In this document: positions 36,225 to 44,522 of the stretch, piece after piece
Layout of the letters: the number at the start of each line of letters is the position of its first letter
Position numbering within the stretch: position 1 is the stretch's first letter
Source: VFJZ01 sp046598415
GTDB taxonomy: Bacteria > Actinomycetota > Thermoleophilia > Gaiellales > F1-60-MAGs149
Direction of reading: 5' to 3'
DNA length: 64,000 nucleotides
Assembly: GCA_046598415.1 (NCBI GenBank)
Contig: JBKJIG010000104.1
Span: 1 to 64,000, forward strand
Notes under the pieces: generated by a model
Database searches by the model: none
What the model saw: the letters and a program-made list of their open reading frames with translations, nothing else
What the model was told of the DNA's origin: nothing
Position numbers and translations under genes: made by a program

Positions 36225-36608
36225 ATGTCCAAGAATGCTGTCCGCACCGAGTCCGCACCCGCACCGTTTCAGGGTGCTCCTTACAACCAGGCGATCGTCG
36301 CAAACGGCCTCGTCTTCGTCTCCGGCCAGGGCCCGCTCGACACGTCGGGAAAGCTCGTGGAGGGTGATATCGCCGCCGCCACGCGGCAGACCTTCGACAA
36401 CCTCGCCGCCATCCTCGAGGCGGCCGGCTCGTCGCTCGAGAAGGTGGTGAAGGCCAGCGTCTTCATGACCGATCTCGGCGAGTTCGCAGCCATGAACGAG
36501 GTTTACAAGGAGCGCATGCCGGCGCCGCACCCGGCCCGCACCACGGTGCAGGCCGCAGCGCTGCCCGGTGGGATCCGCGTCGAGATTGACGTGATCGCCC
36601 TGGCGTGA
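36225..36608 (+). CDS. ridA: RidA family enamine/imine deaminase
   Basis: At 127 residues it has the full family length. It hydrolyses reactive 2-aminoacrylate and related imines released by PLP enzymes. Visible features are APYNQAIVANGLVFVSGQGPLD, the VVKASVFMTDLGEFAAMNEVY core and, near the C-terminus, HPARTTVQAAALPGG with the Arg that binds the substrate carboxylate. PLP enzymes are plentiful in this window. GTGA overlaps the start of the next gene, so it is coupled to the CCA-transferase family gene. The longer upstream frame is rejected because it crosses the promoter. Confidence 0.93.
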   Translation: MSKNAVRTESAPAPFQGAPYNQAIVANGLVFVSGQGPLDTSGKLVEGDIAAATRQTFDNLAAILEAAGSSLEKVVKASVFMTDLGEFAAMNEVYKERMPAPHPARTTVQAAALPGGIRVEIDVIALA

Positions 36609-37756
36609 TCTCGCTTGCCGCCGACCTCGAGCGCCACCCCGAGGTGGCGCGTCTGCGCGGGCCGCTGGCCGGTGCGGCGAAGGGCGCGGCGGTGTACCTC
36701 GTCGGGGGCGCCGTCCGCGACCTGTTGCTCGGGGCGGCGCACGTCGACGTGGACCTGGTCGTCGACGGCGACGGCGTCGCGGTCGCGCGGCGCCTCGCCG
36801 AGGCGACGGGCGAGAAGCTGGTCGTGTACGGCGCGTTCGGCACCGCGACGGTCGGCGACGTCGACCTCGCCACCGCGCGGTCCGAGCGATACGCGGCACC
36901 CGGGGCGCTGCCCGACGTGGAGGCGGCCACGCTGGCCGCCGACCTGGCGCGCCGCGACTTCTCCATCAACGCCATCGCGGCGTCGCTGGCCGACGGCACG
37001 TTCGGCGACCTCACCGATCCGCACGGGGGCGTCGCCGATGTGCGCGCGGGCCTCGTCCGCGTGCTGCACGACGCGTCGTTCCGCGACGATTCCACCCGCC
37101 TGATCCGCGCCGCCCGCTCTGCCGCGCGCCTCGGGTTCCAGCTCGACGCGGCAACGGAGGAGCAGGCGCGCGTGGTGGCGGCCGCGGGCCTCGTGACGTC
37201 GGTCGGCGGGCCGCGGCTGCGCGATGCGCTGCTGGTGCTGCTGGCCGAGGACACGGCGCCGGCGGCGCTCGCACTGCTGGCGAGCCTCGGCGTGCTGGAC
37301 GGGATCTCCCCGGGCCTCACCGTCGACCCGATCGCGCTCTCCGAGCTGGACGACCTGGCCGGCGAGGCGCCCGACGTCGACCGTGGGCGCGCGCGGTTCG
37401 CGCTGCTGCTGCGATCGCTCGAGCCGGCGGAGCGGTCGCGGCTCGTGGAGTGGCTGCGGCTGCGCCGGGCCGATGCCCGCGTCGTCATCGCTGCCGCGGA
37501 GGCGACGCCTGCGGGCCTCGACCAGCTGCCGCCCGAGGCCGCGCTGGTGATCGGCGGCACGGCCGGCCGCAGCTGGCTGGCCGACCACCGGCACGTCGCG
37601 CTCGAGCTCGACGGCAACGACCTCGTCGCCGAGCTGGGCCTCCGGCCCGGCCCCGACGTCGGGCGTATCCTCGACGCCCTGCTGCGGGCGAAGCGCGCCG
37701 GCGAGCTGCCCGACCGGGCCGCCGAGCTGGAACGCGCGCGGGCCCTACTGGCCTGA
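36605..37756 (+). CDS. CCA tRNA nucleotidyltransferase/poly(A) polymerase family
   Basis: A 383-residue nucleotidyltransferase of class II type. VYLVGGAVRDLLLG is the head-domain glycine motif, HVDVDLVVDGD carries the two catalytic aspartates (DxD), RRDFSINAIA the nucleotide-selecting segment and DDSTRLIRAARSAARLGF the RNA-binding helix. It should add or repair the 3' CCA of tRNAs. It starts at GTG 36605, overlapping the ridA stop. The C-terminal half is more divergent than in well-studied CCA enzymes, so a partial activity (CC- or A-adding) is possible. The tail overlaps a small reverse ORF by 12 nt. Confidence 0.88.
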   Translation: MISLAADLERHPEVARLRGPLAGAAKGAAVYLVGGAVRDLLLGAAHVDVDLVVDGDGVAVARRLAEATGEKLVVYGAFGTATVGDVDLATARSERYAAPGALPDVEAATLAADLARRDFSINAIAASLADGTFGDLTDPHGGVADVRAGLVRVLHDASFRDDSTRLIRAARSAARLGFQLDAATEEQARVVAAAGLVTSVGGPRLRDALLVLLAEDTAPAALALLASLGVLDGISPGLTVDPIALSELDDLAGEAPDVDRGRARFALLLRSLEPAERSRLVEWLRLRRADARVVIAAAEATPAGLDQLPPEAALVIGGTAGRSWLADHRHVALELDGNDLVAELGLRPGPDVGRILDALLRAKRAGELPDRAAELERARALLA

Positions 37757-37849
37757 GCCCGCGACCAGCCCGAACGCGAGGAACAGGATCGCGATCACGG
37801 CGGCGGCGAGGGCCGCGAGGGCCAGCGATCGCTGGTAGCCGGTGCGCAC
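37745..37849 (-). CDS. Possible 34-residue single-pass membrane protein
   Basis: The frame GTG 37849 to 37745 encodes 34 residues: a short basic start (VRTGYQR) followed by a clean hydrophobic helix LALAALAAAVIAILFLAF. GACACT at 37861-37856 lies 6 nt before the GTG and could be a weak minus-10. It fills most of the gap between two forward genes and overlaps the CCA gene tail. It could be chance, since hydrophobic frames are frequent at this GC content. Confidence 0.35.
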   Translation of the reverse strand: MRTGYQRSLALAALAAAVIAILFLAFGLVAGSGQ

Positions 37850-37869
37850 GGCCGCAGTGTCGCATGGCG

Positions 37870-37875
37870 TACGGT
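37870..37875 (+). promoter_or_regulatory. Minus-10 TACGGT for site-2 protease-like gene
   Basis: TACGGT ends 10 nt before ATG 37886. Confidence 0.4.
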
Positions 37876-37885
37876 TGCCCCCGCC

Positions 37886-38530
37886 ATGACCCTGGGCGAC
37901 CTGCGCACCTTCCTCCTCACGCTGCCGGTGCTGCTGGTGGCGATGGTGCTGCACGAGCTCGCGCACGGCGTGGTGGCATGGCGGCTGGGCGATCCGACGG
38001 CGAAGATGATGGGCCGGCTGTCGCTGAACCCGATCCGCCACCTCGACCGCGTCGGCACGGCCATGTTCGCGGTCACGTTCCTCGCCGGCGTGGCGCTGCA
38101 CCTGCCGGGCTTCGCGATCGGCTGGGCGAAGCCGGTGCCGGTGGTGCCGGAGCACTTCCGCTCGCCGCAGCGCGGCATGGCGCTGGTCGCGGTCGCCGGG
38201 CCGCTCACGAACCTGCTGATCGCGGCCCTGTTCGCCGCGGTCGTCTTCAACGTGCAGCTCGGCGGCACGACCTTCGACGTGGTCGTCCTCGCGCTGCTCG
38301 TCAACATCACGCTGTTCCTGTTCAACCTGCTGCCGATCCCGCCGCTCGACGGCTCGCGCATCGTCGGCGCGGTGATGGACGACCGCACCTACGACCGCTG
38401 GCTCTCGTTCGATCGCTACGGCGTCGCCGTGGTGCTCGCCGGCGTGCTGATCTTCAACCGCCAGTTCCAGGCCATCCTGATCGACTCCTCGGAGGTCGTC
38501 GTGCGCTTGCTCCACGCGCTCGTCGGCTAG
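37886..38530 (+). CDS. Site-2 protease family (M50B) membrane metalloprotease
   Basis: A 214-residue membrane protein. HELAH (residues 23-27) supplies the zinc ligands and catalytic Glu, and NLLPIPPLDGSR is the NPDG-type segment with the third zinc ligand Asp. About five hydrophobic helices are visible and there is no PDZ or CBS domain, as in the short SpoIVFB/S2P-like bacterial group. It would cut membrane-embedded substrates; the target is unknown. A second, PDZ-containing M50 protease is encoded at 62876. Its stop TAG forms part of the minus-10 of the next gene. Confidence 0.9.
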   Translation: MTLGDLRTFLLTLPVLLVAMVLHELAHGVVAWRLGDPTAKMMGRLSLNPIRHLDRVGTAMFAVTFLAGVALHLPGFAIGWAKPVPVVPEHFRSPQRGMALVAVAGPLTNLLIAALFAAVVFNVQLGGTTFDVVVLALLVNITLFLFNLLPIPPLDGSRIVGAVMDDRTYDRWLSFDRYGVAVVLAGVLIFNRQFQAILIDSSEVVVRLLHALVG

Positions 38531-38533
38531 GCT
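38528..38533 (+). promoter_or_regulatory. Minus-10 TAGGCT for pgeF-yggS
   Basis: TAGGCT ends 10 nt before TTG 38544. Its TAG is also the stop codon of the preceding protease gene. Confidence 0.4.
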
Positions 38534-38543
38534 GGTCCACGGT

Positions 38544-39314
38544 TTGAGCCTGGACTGGGACGAGGTCGAAGGGGTGCCGCTCCTTCGCTGGAGCGGCGTC
38601 GCAGGCGTGGCGGCGGTGTTCTCCGGCCGGCGCGGCGGCGTCTCCGACGGCGCGTACGAGAGCCTCAACCTCGGCCTGCGCTCGGGCGACGACCCGGGCC
38701 GCGTCGCCGAGAACCGCCGCCTGGCGTGCGCCGCCGCGGCAGTCGACCCGGCGCGCACGTCGTCGTGCCACCAGTTCCACTCCGCTGTCGTGCACGAGGC
38801 GGTGGCGGATCCGGACCGGCCCTTCGACGACGCGTCGGTGGTCGCGCCGCGCGGCGACGGCCTCGTCACGCGGCGGCCGGGCCGCGGCGTCGTCGCCTTC
38901 GGGTCGGACTGCGTGCCGGTCGTGGTGGCGCGGGCCGACGGCACCGGCGTCGGCGTCTGCCACGCCGGCTGGCGCGGCCTGCTGGGCGGCGTCGTCGAGC
39001 AGACGGTCGAGCGGCTCGGCGGCCGCGACCTGCTGGCCGCCGTCGGGCCCTGCGCCGGCCCCGACGCCTACGAGGTCGGCGCCGACGTGGCCGAGCCGCT
39101 GCGCGAGCGCTTCGGCCAGGCGGCGCTGCGCGGCCCGAACGCCGACCTCGCCGCGTGCGCCAGGATCGCCCTGGAGCGCGCCGGCGTCGGCACGGTCGAC
39201 GTGGCCGGGCTGTGCACCATGACCGACGCCGAGCGTTTCTTCTCGTACCGTCGCGACGGCGGTGCCTGCGGCCGGCAGGCCGTGATCGCTCACCTGGAGG
39301 TCGTGGATGGTTGA
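38544..39314 (+). CDS. pgeF: PgeF/YlmD (DUF152, polyphenol oxidase-fold) protein
   Basis: A 256-residue protein of the laccase-like DUF152 family. VFSGRRGGVSDGAYESLNLG is the N-terminal block, CHQFHSAVVHE, FGSDCVPVVV and GVCHAGWRGLL carry the conserved His/Cys metal ligands, and AVGPCAGPDAYEVG ends the core. Members correct peptidoglycan stem peptides (PgeF) or act as purine nucleoside phosphorylase/deaminases. The TTG start is inferred, since no closer ATG or GTG precedes the conserved N-terminus. The stop overlaps yggS by 8 nt, as expected in the division-associated cluster. Confidence 0.92.
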   Translation: MSLDWDEVEGVPLLRWSGVAGVAAVFSGRRGGVSDGAYESLNLGLRSGDDPGRVAENRRLACAAAAVDPARTSSCHQFHSAVVHEAVADPDRPFDDASVVAPRGDGLVTRRPGRGVVAFGSDCVPVVVARADGTGVGVCHAGWRGLLGGVVEQTVERLGGRDLLAAVGPCAGPDAYEVGADVAEPLRERFGQAALRGPNADLAACARIALERAGVGTVDVAGLCTMTDAERFFSYRRDGGACGRQAVIAHLEVVDG

Positions 39315-40002
39315 TGCCGATGTCGTGCGCGCGAACCTCGCCGAGGCGCGGGCGGCGGTGGACGAGGCGGCGGCGACCGCGGGCCGGGCAGCCGGCTCGG
39401 TCGCGATCCTCGCCGCGGTCAAGTACGTCACCCGCGACGACCTTCGGGCCATCGCCGAGGCGGGCGTCGACCTGGTGGGCGAGAACCGCACCGACGAGCT
39501 GATCACCAAGCAGGAGGGGTTCGCCGACGCCTTCCGCTGGGACTTCATCGGCCACCTGCAGAGCCGCAAGGCGCGTGACGTGGTGGGCCGCGTCGAGCTC
39601 GTCCACGCCCTCTCGGCCGAGTCGACCGCGCGCCAGATCGACGCGCGCTCCGAGCGGCCCCAGGACGTGCTGGTCGAGGTCAACATCGCCGCCGACCCTG
39701 GCAAGGAGGGGGTCGCGCCGGCCGACCTCGACCCGTTCCTGGAGCTGCTTGCCGGGCTCGCGAACGTGCGCGTTCGCGGCCTGATGACGATGCCGCCGTT
39801 CGCCGCGGAACCCGAGGCGTCGCGCCCCTTCTTCGCACAGCTGCGCGAGCTGGCGGCGGCCGCCGCCGATCGCTGGAGCGGCAGTCACGTGTTCGACGTG
39901 CTCTCCATGGGCACCAGCCAGGACTACGCTGTCGCGGCGGGGGAGGGCGCGACGATCGTGCGCCTCGGCAGCGTGCTGTACGGCGGGCGTCCGACGCAGT
40001 GA
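39307..40002 (+). CDS. yggS: YggS family PLP homeostasis protein
   Basis: A 231-residue alanine-racemase-fold barrel that binds PLP and buffers the cofactor. VAILAAVKYV has the PLP Lys, VGENRTDEL and DFIGHLQSRKAR are signature blocks, VRGLMTMPPFA follows, and LSMGTSQDYAVAAGEGATIVRLGSVLYG is the C-terminal phosphate-binding region (usual form MSMGMSxDxxxAI). It sits between pgeF and sepF, the classic ylmD-ylmE-ylmF order. The N-terminus starts inside pgeF. Confidence 0.95.
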   Translation: MVDADVVRANLAEARAAVDEAAATAGRAAGSVAILAAVKYVTRDDLRAIAEAGVDLVGENRTDELITKQEGFADAFRWDFIGHLQSRKARDVVGRVELVHALSAESTARQIDARSERPQDVLVEVNIAADPGKEGVAPADLDPFLELLAGLANVRVRGLMTMPPFAAEPEASRPFFAQLRELAAAAADRWSGSHVFDVLSMGTSQDYAVAAGEGATIVRLGSVLYGGRPTQ

Positions 40003-40015
40003 CCGACCCTTCCTC

Positions 40016-40021
40016 TACAAT
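40016..40021 (+). promoter_or_regulatory. Minus-10 TACAAT for sepF
   Basis: TACAAT is one of the strongest hexamers here. It ends 8 nt before ATG 40030. Confidence 0.55.
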
Positions 40022-40029
40022 GGCGCCGC

Positions 40030-40665
40030 ATGGGAGTTCGTGATCTCTGGCACCGCACGTTGGTCTACTTCGGACTGGCGGAAGACGAGTCGTATTACGA
40101 CGATGACGAAGAGGTCACCGCTGCGACGGCCGACGTCGACCGCAACTACCGCGAACGCACCAGCGTCCGCCGGGTCGACAGGCCGCGCCGCACCTCTCGT
40201 TCCGCCGACATCGACGCGATCTACTCCGACGAGCCGCCGCCCGCTGCCCGGCGCAGCCGGCGGCCCGAGCGGGCCTCGTCCTACGAGGACGAGGGCGCCG
40301 CGACCGCGGTCCTGCGGCGCGATCCGCCGCCGCGGGAGACGCGTGAGACGCGTGAGCCGCGTGAGCCGCGCGAGGAGGTCACGACGGCCGTGAAGGTGCA
40401 CCTGATCGCCCCCCGATCATTCAACGACGCGCAGCAGATCGCCGACCGGTTCAAGAACTCGATCCCGGTGATCATCAACCTGCAGACGGCCGAGCCCGAG
40501 CTGTCGAAGCGCCTCATCGACTTCGGCTCCGGCCTCACCTACGCGCTCGACGGCGGCATGCAGCGCATCGCCGAGAAGGTCTTCCTCCTGACCCCGAAGA
40601 ACGTCGAGGTCTCGGCCGAGGACCGCGCGCGCCTCGTCGAGAACGGCTTCTTCAACCCGAGCTGA
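40030..40665 (+). CDS. sepF: SepF cell division protein
   Basis: A 211-residue FtsZ membrane anchor and Z-ring partner. The N-terminal amphipathic helix (MGVRDLWHRTLVYFGLAED) binds membrane. A long acidic then Arg/Glu-rich linker (about 20-118) follows, and the C-terminal SepF domain (about 120-205) contains KVHLIAPRSFNDAQQIADRF, VIINLQTAEPELSKRLIDFGSGL and ALDGGMQRIAEKVFLLTP. The linker contains a short tandem repeat (RET RET REP REP). ftsZ itself is not in the window. Confidence 0.96.
   Translation: MGVRDLWHRTLVYFGLAEDESYYDDDEEVTAATADVDRNYRERTSVRRVDRPRRTSRSADIDAIYSDEPPPAARRSRRPERASSYEDEGAATAVLRRDPPPRETRETREPREPREEVTTAVKVHLIAPRSFNDAQQIADRFKNSIPVIINLQTAEPELSKRLIDFGSGLTYALDGGMQRIAEKVFLLTPKNVEVSAEDRARLVENGFFNPS
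40333..40368 (+). repeat. Four tandem 9-bp units in the sepF linker
   Basis: Four in-frame copies of the unit CG(G/T)GAG(A/C)CG encode RET, RET, REP, REP. They lie in the disordered linker of SepF, where copy-number slippage would not disturb the frame. Confidence 0.75.
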
Positions 40666-40676
40666 GCTCGTTCCGG

Positions 40677-40682
40677 TACCGT
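40677..40682 (+). promoter_or_regulatory. Minus-10 TACCGT for glutamine synthetase-like gene
   Basis: TACCGT ends 7 nt before ATG 40690. Confidence 0.45.
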
Positions 40683-40689
40683 CTCGCCC

Positions 40690-42033
40690 ATGCTGACGAT
40701 GGACGAGTTGCGCGCCGACGTCGAGGCGGGACGGATCGACACGGTGGTGATGGCCATCACCGACATGCAGGGCCGGCTCCAGGGCAAGCGGTTCGACGCC
40801 GGGGCGTTCGTCCGCGAGATCGCCGAGCAGGGCGCCGAGGGCTGCCACTACCTGCTCGCCGTCGACATCGACATGAACACGCTGCCCGGCTTCAAGATGT
40901 CGGGCTGGGACTCGGGGTACGGCGACTTCGTGTTCCGTCCCGACCTCGCCACGCTGCGCCGCTGCACGTGGCTCGAGGGGACCGTGATGGTGCAGGCCGA
41001 CATGGAGTGGCATGACGGCACACCGGTCGAGCAGGCGCCGCGGTCGATCCTGAAGGCGCAGCTGGCGCGGCTGGCCGAGCGGGGATGGACAGCCAAGATC
41101 GGCTCGGAGCTGGAGTTCATCCTGTTCCGCGAGTCGTACGAGTCGAGCCGGGCCAAGGGCTACCGCGGCCTCGTGCCCGCCAACGAGTACAACATCGACT
41201 ACTCCGTCTTCGGCACGACGATCGTCGAGGATGTGATCCGCCCGATCCGCCGCCACATGGCCAATGCCGGCCTGGTGGTCGAGGACTCGAAGGGCGAGTG
41301 CAACTTCGGCCAGCACGAGGTCAACTTCCGGTACGCCGACGCGCTGAAGACGGCCGATGACCACGCTGCGTACAAGAATGCCGCCAAGGAGATCGCCTGG
41401 CAGCGCGGCGCGGCGCTGTCGTTCATCGCCAAGTTCAACGAGCGCGAGGGCAACTCGTGCCATATCCACTGCTCGTTCTGGGACGGCGACGAGAGCCTGT
41501 TCCCCGATCCGGGCGGGCACGGCCGGTCGCCGCTGTTCGAGTCGTTCATCGCCGGCCAACTCGAGTTCACGGCCGAGCTGGCCTACCTGTGCGCCCCGAA
41601 CGTCAACTCGTACAAGCGCTACGCGCACGGCTCGTTCGCACCCACGGCGATGGTCTGGGGAGAGGACAACCGCACCTGCGCGTTCCGCGTGGTCGGCCAC
41701 GGCAACGGCCTGCGGCTCGAGTCGCGGCTGCCGGGCGGCGACTGCAATCCGTACCTCGCGTTCGCGGCCGTCATCGCGATGGGCCTCGAGGGCATCGATC
41801 GCGGCCTGGAGCTCGAGCCCGCGTTTGCCGGCAACGCCTACGAGTCCGATGCGCGCCGCGTGCCGGGCAGCCTGCACGAGGCGATCCGGCTTCTCGAGGG
41901 CTCCGCGTTCGCCCGCAGTGCGTTCGGCGACGCCGTCGTCGACCACTACCTCAACGCCGCGCGCCAGGAGCAGCAGGCCTTCGAGAGCGCCGTCACCGAC
42001 TGGGAGCTGCACCGCTCCTTCGAGCGGATGTAG
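40690..42033 (+). CDS. Glutamine synthetase family, gamma-glutamylpolyamine synthetase-like
   Basis: A 447-residue GS-fold ligase. TDMQGRLQGKRF marks the N-terminal domain, KIGSELEFILF carries the metal-binding Glu, EVNFRYADAL and GNSCHIHCSFWD the catalytic metal His/Glu region, and NSYKRYAHGSFAPTAMVWGEDNRTCAFRV the phosphate-binding Arg loop. It lacks the adenylylation-loop text of GlnA type I. The immediately following gene encodes a PuuD-like gamma-glutamyl hydrolase. That pairing points to ATP-dependent glutamylation of putrescine or another amine (PuuA-like) rather than housekeeping glutamine synthesis. Confidence 0.88.
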   Translation: MLTMDELRADVEAGRIDTVVMAITDMQGRLQGKRFDAGAFVREIAEQGAEGCHYLLAVDIDMNTLPGFKMSGWDSGYGDFVFRPDLATLRRCTWLEGTVMVQADMEWHDGTPVEQAPRSILKAQLARLAERGWTAKIGSELEFILFRESYESSRAKGYRGLVPANEYNIDYSVFGTTIVEDVIRPIRRHMANAGLVVEDSKGECNFGQHEVNFRYADALKTADDHAAYKNAAKEIAWQRGAALSFIAKFNEREGNSCHIHCSFWDGDESLFPDPGGHGRSPLFESFIAGQLEFTAELAYLCAPNVNSYKRYAHGSFAPTAMVWGEDNRTCAFRVVGHGNGLRLESRLPGGDCNPYLAFAAVIAMGLEGIDRGLELEPAFAGNAYESDARRVPGSLHEAIRLLEGSAFARSAFGDAVVDHYLNAARQEQQAFESAVTDWELHRSFERM

Positions 42034-42034
42034 C

Positions 42035-42781
42035 GTGCGGCCGCGCATCGGCATCAGCGCCTACTGGCGTGGGGCGAGCTGGGGCCCGTGGACCGACATG
42101 CCCGCCTGCATGGTCCCGCAGGGCTACGTCGAGGGCGTGCACGCCGCCGGCGGCGTCGCGTTGCTGCTGCCGCCCGACCCCGACCACGCCGCCGACGACG
42201 CGGCCAGCGTGCTCGAGATCCTGGACGGCCTGATCCTCGTCGGTGGCGAGGACATCGGCCCGGCCAACTACGGCGCCGAGCCGCACGCCTCGACCGATCC
42301 GGCCAACGTGCGCCGCGATCAGGCCGAGCTGGCGCTGACCCGCGGTGCGATCGCCCGCGACCTGCCGGTGCTCGGGGTCTGCCGCGGCTTTCAGATGCTC
42401 AACATCGCCTACGGCGGCGACCTGCACCAGCACGTCGGCGACGTCACGGACGGCGCGCCGCACCGTCCCCGGCTCGGCGAGTTCGGCCGCCACGACGTCG
42501 AGATCTCCGGCGGGCAGCTGCGCGAGATCTTCGGCGACCGCGCGGCCGAGATCCACTCGCACCACCACCAGGGCATCGATCGCGTCGGCGCCGGCCTGCT
42601 CGTGACGGCCACGGCGCCGGACGGACTGGTCGAGGGCATCGAGGATCCCTCGAAGGCATTCTGCGTCGGCGTGCTGTGGCATCCGGAGGAGGACCCGCAG
42701 GGCGCCGGCCGGCCGCTGTTCGAGGCCCTCGTCCGGCAGGCGCGCGCCTATCGCGAGCGCGCTACCGTCCAGTCGCGATGA
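42035..42781 (+). CDS. Gamma-glutamyl-GABA hydrolase-like class I amidotransferase (PuuD type)
   Basis: A 248-residue class I amidotransferase-fold hydrolase. LILVGGEDIGPANYGAEP is typical of the C26 family, GVCRGFQMLNIAYGG holds the nucleophile Cys, and SHHHQGID plus GVLWHPEED the catalytic His-Glu. It should release glutamate from a gamma-glutamyl amine product. GTG 42035 starts one nt after the GS stop. The TGA overlaps the next ATG. Confidence 0.88.
   Translation: MRPRIGISAYWRGASWGPWTDMPACMVPQGYVEGVHAAGGVALLLPPDPDHAADDAASVLEILDGLILVGGEDIGPANYGAEPHASTDPANVRRDQAELALTRGAIARDLPVLGVCRGFQMLNIAYGGDLHQHVGDVTDGAPHRPRLGEFGRHDVEISGGQLREIFGDRAAEIHSHHHQGIDRVGAGLLVTATAPDGLVEGIEDPSKAFCVGVLWHPEEDPQGAGRPLFEALVRQARAYRERATVQSR
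42763..42768 (+). promoter_or_regulatory. Minus-10 TACCGT inside the hydrolase gene
   Basis: TACCGT ends 9 nt before ATG 42778, inside the 3' end of the hydrolase gene. It may give the membrane protein gene its own transcript. Confidence 0.35.
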
Positions 42782-43350
42782 CGTCGATCAACTTCCGCAC
42801 GCTGCTCTCGTTCCTCGGCGTGTTCGCCGTCGTCGCGGTGCTGTACGTCGGCCTGACGCTGTGGCTCGGATCGCTGACGGCCGCCATCGTGGTGATCGGC
42901 TTCCTGGTGCTGCTGCTGCTCGGCACGCTGTGGCTGACGCGCTCCAAGCGCGGCAACAAGATCGCCGAGAAGATCATGATGCGGCTCCTGAAGACGCGGT
43001 TCGGACCGCGCCTGCGCAGCTGGCAGATCCGCACCTACGCGAAGTCGCAGGGCGTGTCGCTCACCGATGCCACGGGCCGCGAGCGCTCCGAGATGGAGCT
43101 GATGCTCGAGGTGTCGCCCGAGGCCGAGCACATCCGCAAGCAGCTGCGCACCATGAATCCGCAGCAGCGCGCGCAGGCGATGCGCATGCTGGCGGCGCAG
43201 CAGGAGCTGGTCGACAAGGGCGAGATCGACCCGGCCAACCCGCCCGAATGGGCGCAGCGCGGTCCGCGCCAGGCCGGCGTGTCCGGCCGCCCGCAGACGG
43301 GCGCCGGTCCGCGCTCGAGCGGCTCGTCCCGCAAGCGCAAGCGCAAGTAG
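42778..43350 (+). CDS. Membrane protein with basic cytoplasmic tail, unknown
   Basis: A 190-residue protein with two N-terminal helices (about 6-28 and 32-53), then a basic, mostly helical region and a C-terminal tail ending in alternating Lys/Arg (SSGSSRKRKRK). MNPQQRAQAMRMLAAQQELVDKGEIDP recalls the short linkers of SHOCT-like proteins but is not a clear match. I do not recognise the family. It is coupled to the PuuD-like gene by a 4-nt overlap and ends 6 bp before the convergent MFS gene. Confidence 0.65.
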   Translation: MTSINFRTLLSFLGVFAVVAVLYVGLTLWLGSLTAAIVVIGFLVLLLLGTLWLTRSKRGNKIAEKIMMRLLKTRFGPRLRSWQIRTYAKSQGVSLTDATGRERSEMELMLEVSPEAEHIRKQLRTMNPQQRAQAMRMLAAQQELVDKGEIDPANPPEWAQRGPRQAGVSGRPQTGAGPRSSGSSRKRKRK

Positions 43351-43356
43351 CCCGCG

Positions 43357-44517
43357 CTAGTCGGGCGCAGCCGGTCCGTGCGTCCGCGTCCGGATCGTCC
43401 AGCCGACCACGGCGGCGCAGAGTGCGATGTTGAGCACCCACGGCGCCGTGGCGGAGATGTGGTCTGCGAGCAGGCCGGCCACGATCGGCCCGGCGATGGC
43501 CGCGACCGCCCAGATGGCGTTCGCGATGCCGAGCACGCCGCCCCGGCCGACGCCGACGCGGTCGGCGCCGAGCGCGGCGAGCGGCGCGGCGATCGAGAAC
43601 AGGGTCGAGAGCGGCAGTCCGCGCGCGCCGAGCAGCACGTAGAGCGGCTCCGCCTGCGACGAGACGATCGGGATCACGCAGAGGGCGCCGAGCAGGACCG
43701 CAGCGGCGGCTCCGAGCCGGACGCGGACGGCCCGGGGACCGATCCGCGACAGCAGGATCGAGGTGCAGAGGAACACCGCTGCGCCGGCGGTCAGGCCGAG
43801 GCCGATCGCCCCCTCGCTGACGCCGTCGTCGCGCAGGTCGAGCGGCACCAGCAGGTGGATCGTGTTGGCGACGTAGCCCGCCAGCGCCATGAACGCGAGC
43901 CCGGCCACGGCCCGGTGGTCGGTGCTCAGCCGCGCGGCGGCGGCCAGCAGCGGGGTGGGGGAGCGGCCGGTGTGCGGATGGTCGCGCAGGCCGATCAGCA
44001 GAGTCATCAGGCCGACGGTGGCGATGCCGCCGAGCAGGAACGGCGTGCCGACGTCGAAGCGCGTGGCGAGCGTGCCGCCGAAGGTGGGACCGATCATGGT
44101 CGCCAGGCCGGCGACGATCATCGAGCTGGACAGGATCCGCGACCGCTGGTGCTCGGGCAGCACCTCCTGCAGGTAGGCGAGGCCCGCCGGCCAGATGGCG
44201 CCGAAGCCGAGCCCCTGGCAGGCGCGGGACGCGAGCAGCGTGCCGAAGTCGGGTGCGAAGGCCTGACCGATGGCGCCGGCCGCGAGGATGCCGGCGCTCA
44301 GCGTGGTCACCTTCAGCGGCCCCACCCGGTCGGCCAGCTGGCCCGCCGGCAGCGACACGACCAGCACCGCGACCGGGAAGAGGGCGAGCAGGATGCCGAC
44401 CGCCGTCGCCGACAGACCCAGCTCGTCGCGGTAGGCGGGGCCGAGCGGGAACAACGCGGACCAGAGGACGTCGCCGGCGATCAGCAGGCCATAGACGGCG
44501 ACGAGGGAGCGGTGCAC
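43357..44517 (-). CDS. MFS transporter
   Basis: A 386-residue, 12-helix major facilitator. PAGQLADRVGPLKV is the MFS motif A between helices 2 and 3, and SRACQGLGFGAIWPAGLAYLQEVLP the helix 4-5 region. The second half repeats the fold less strictly. It resembles drug/efflux-type permeases (DHA1 group); the substrate is unknown. GTG 44517 was chosen because the first helix starts at once, and the upstream frame runs antisense through proC. Its start codon is only 19 bp from that of proC. Confidence 0.87.
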   Translation of the reverse strand: MHRSLVAVYGLLIAGDVLWSALFPLGPAYRDELGLSATAVGILLALFPVAVLVVSLPAGQLADRVGPLKVTTLSAGILAAGAIGQAFAPDFGTLLASRACQGLGFGAIWPAGLAYLQEVLPEHQRSRILSSSMIVAGLATMIGPTFGGTLATRFDVGTPFLLGGIATVGLMTLLIGLRDHPHTGRSPTPLLAAAARLSTDHRAVAGLAFMALAGYVANTIHLLVPLDLRDDGVSEGAIGLGLTAGAAVFLCTSILLSRIGPRAVRVRLGAAAAVLLGALCVIPIVSSQAEPLYVLLGARGLPLSTLFSIAAPLAALGADRVGVGRGGVLGIANAIWAVAAIAGPIVAGLLADHISATAPWVLNIALCAAVVGWTIRTRTHGPAAPD

Positions 44518-44522
44518 CTCCG

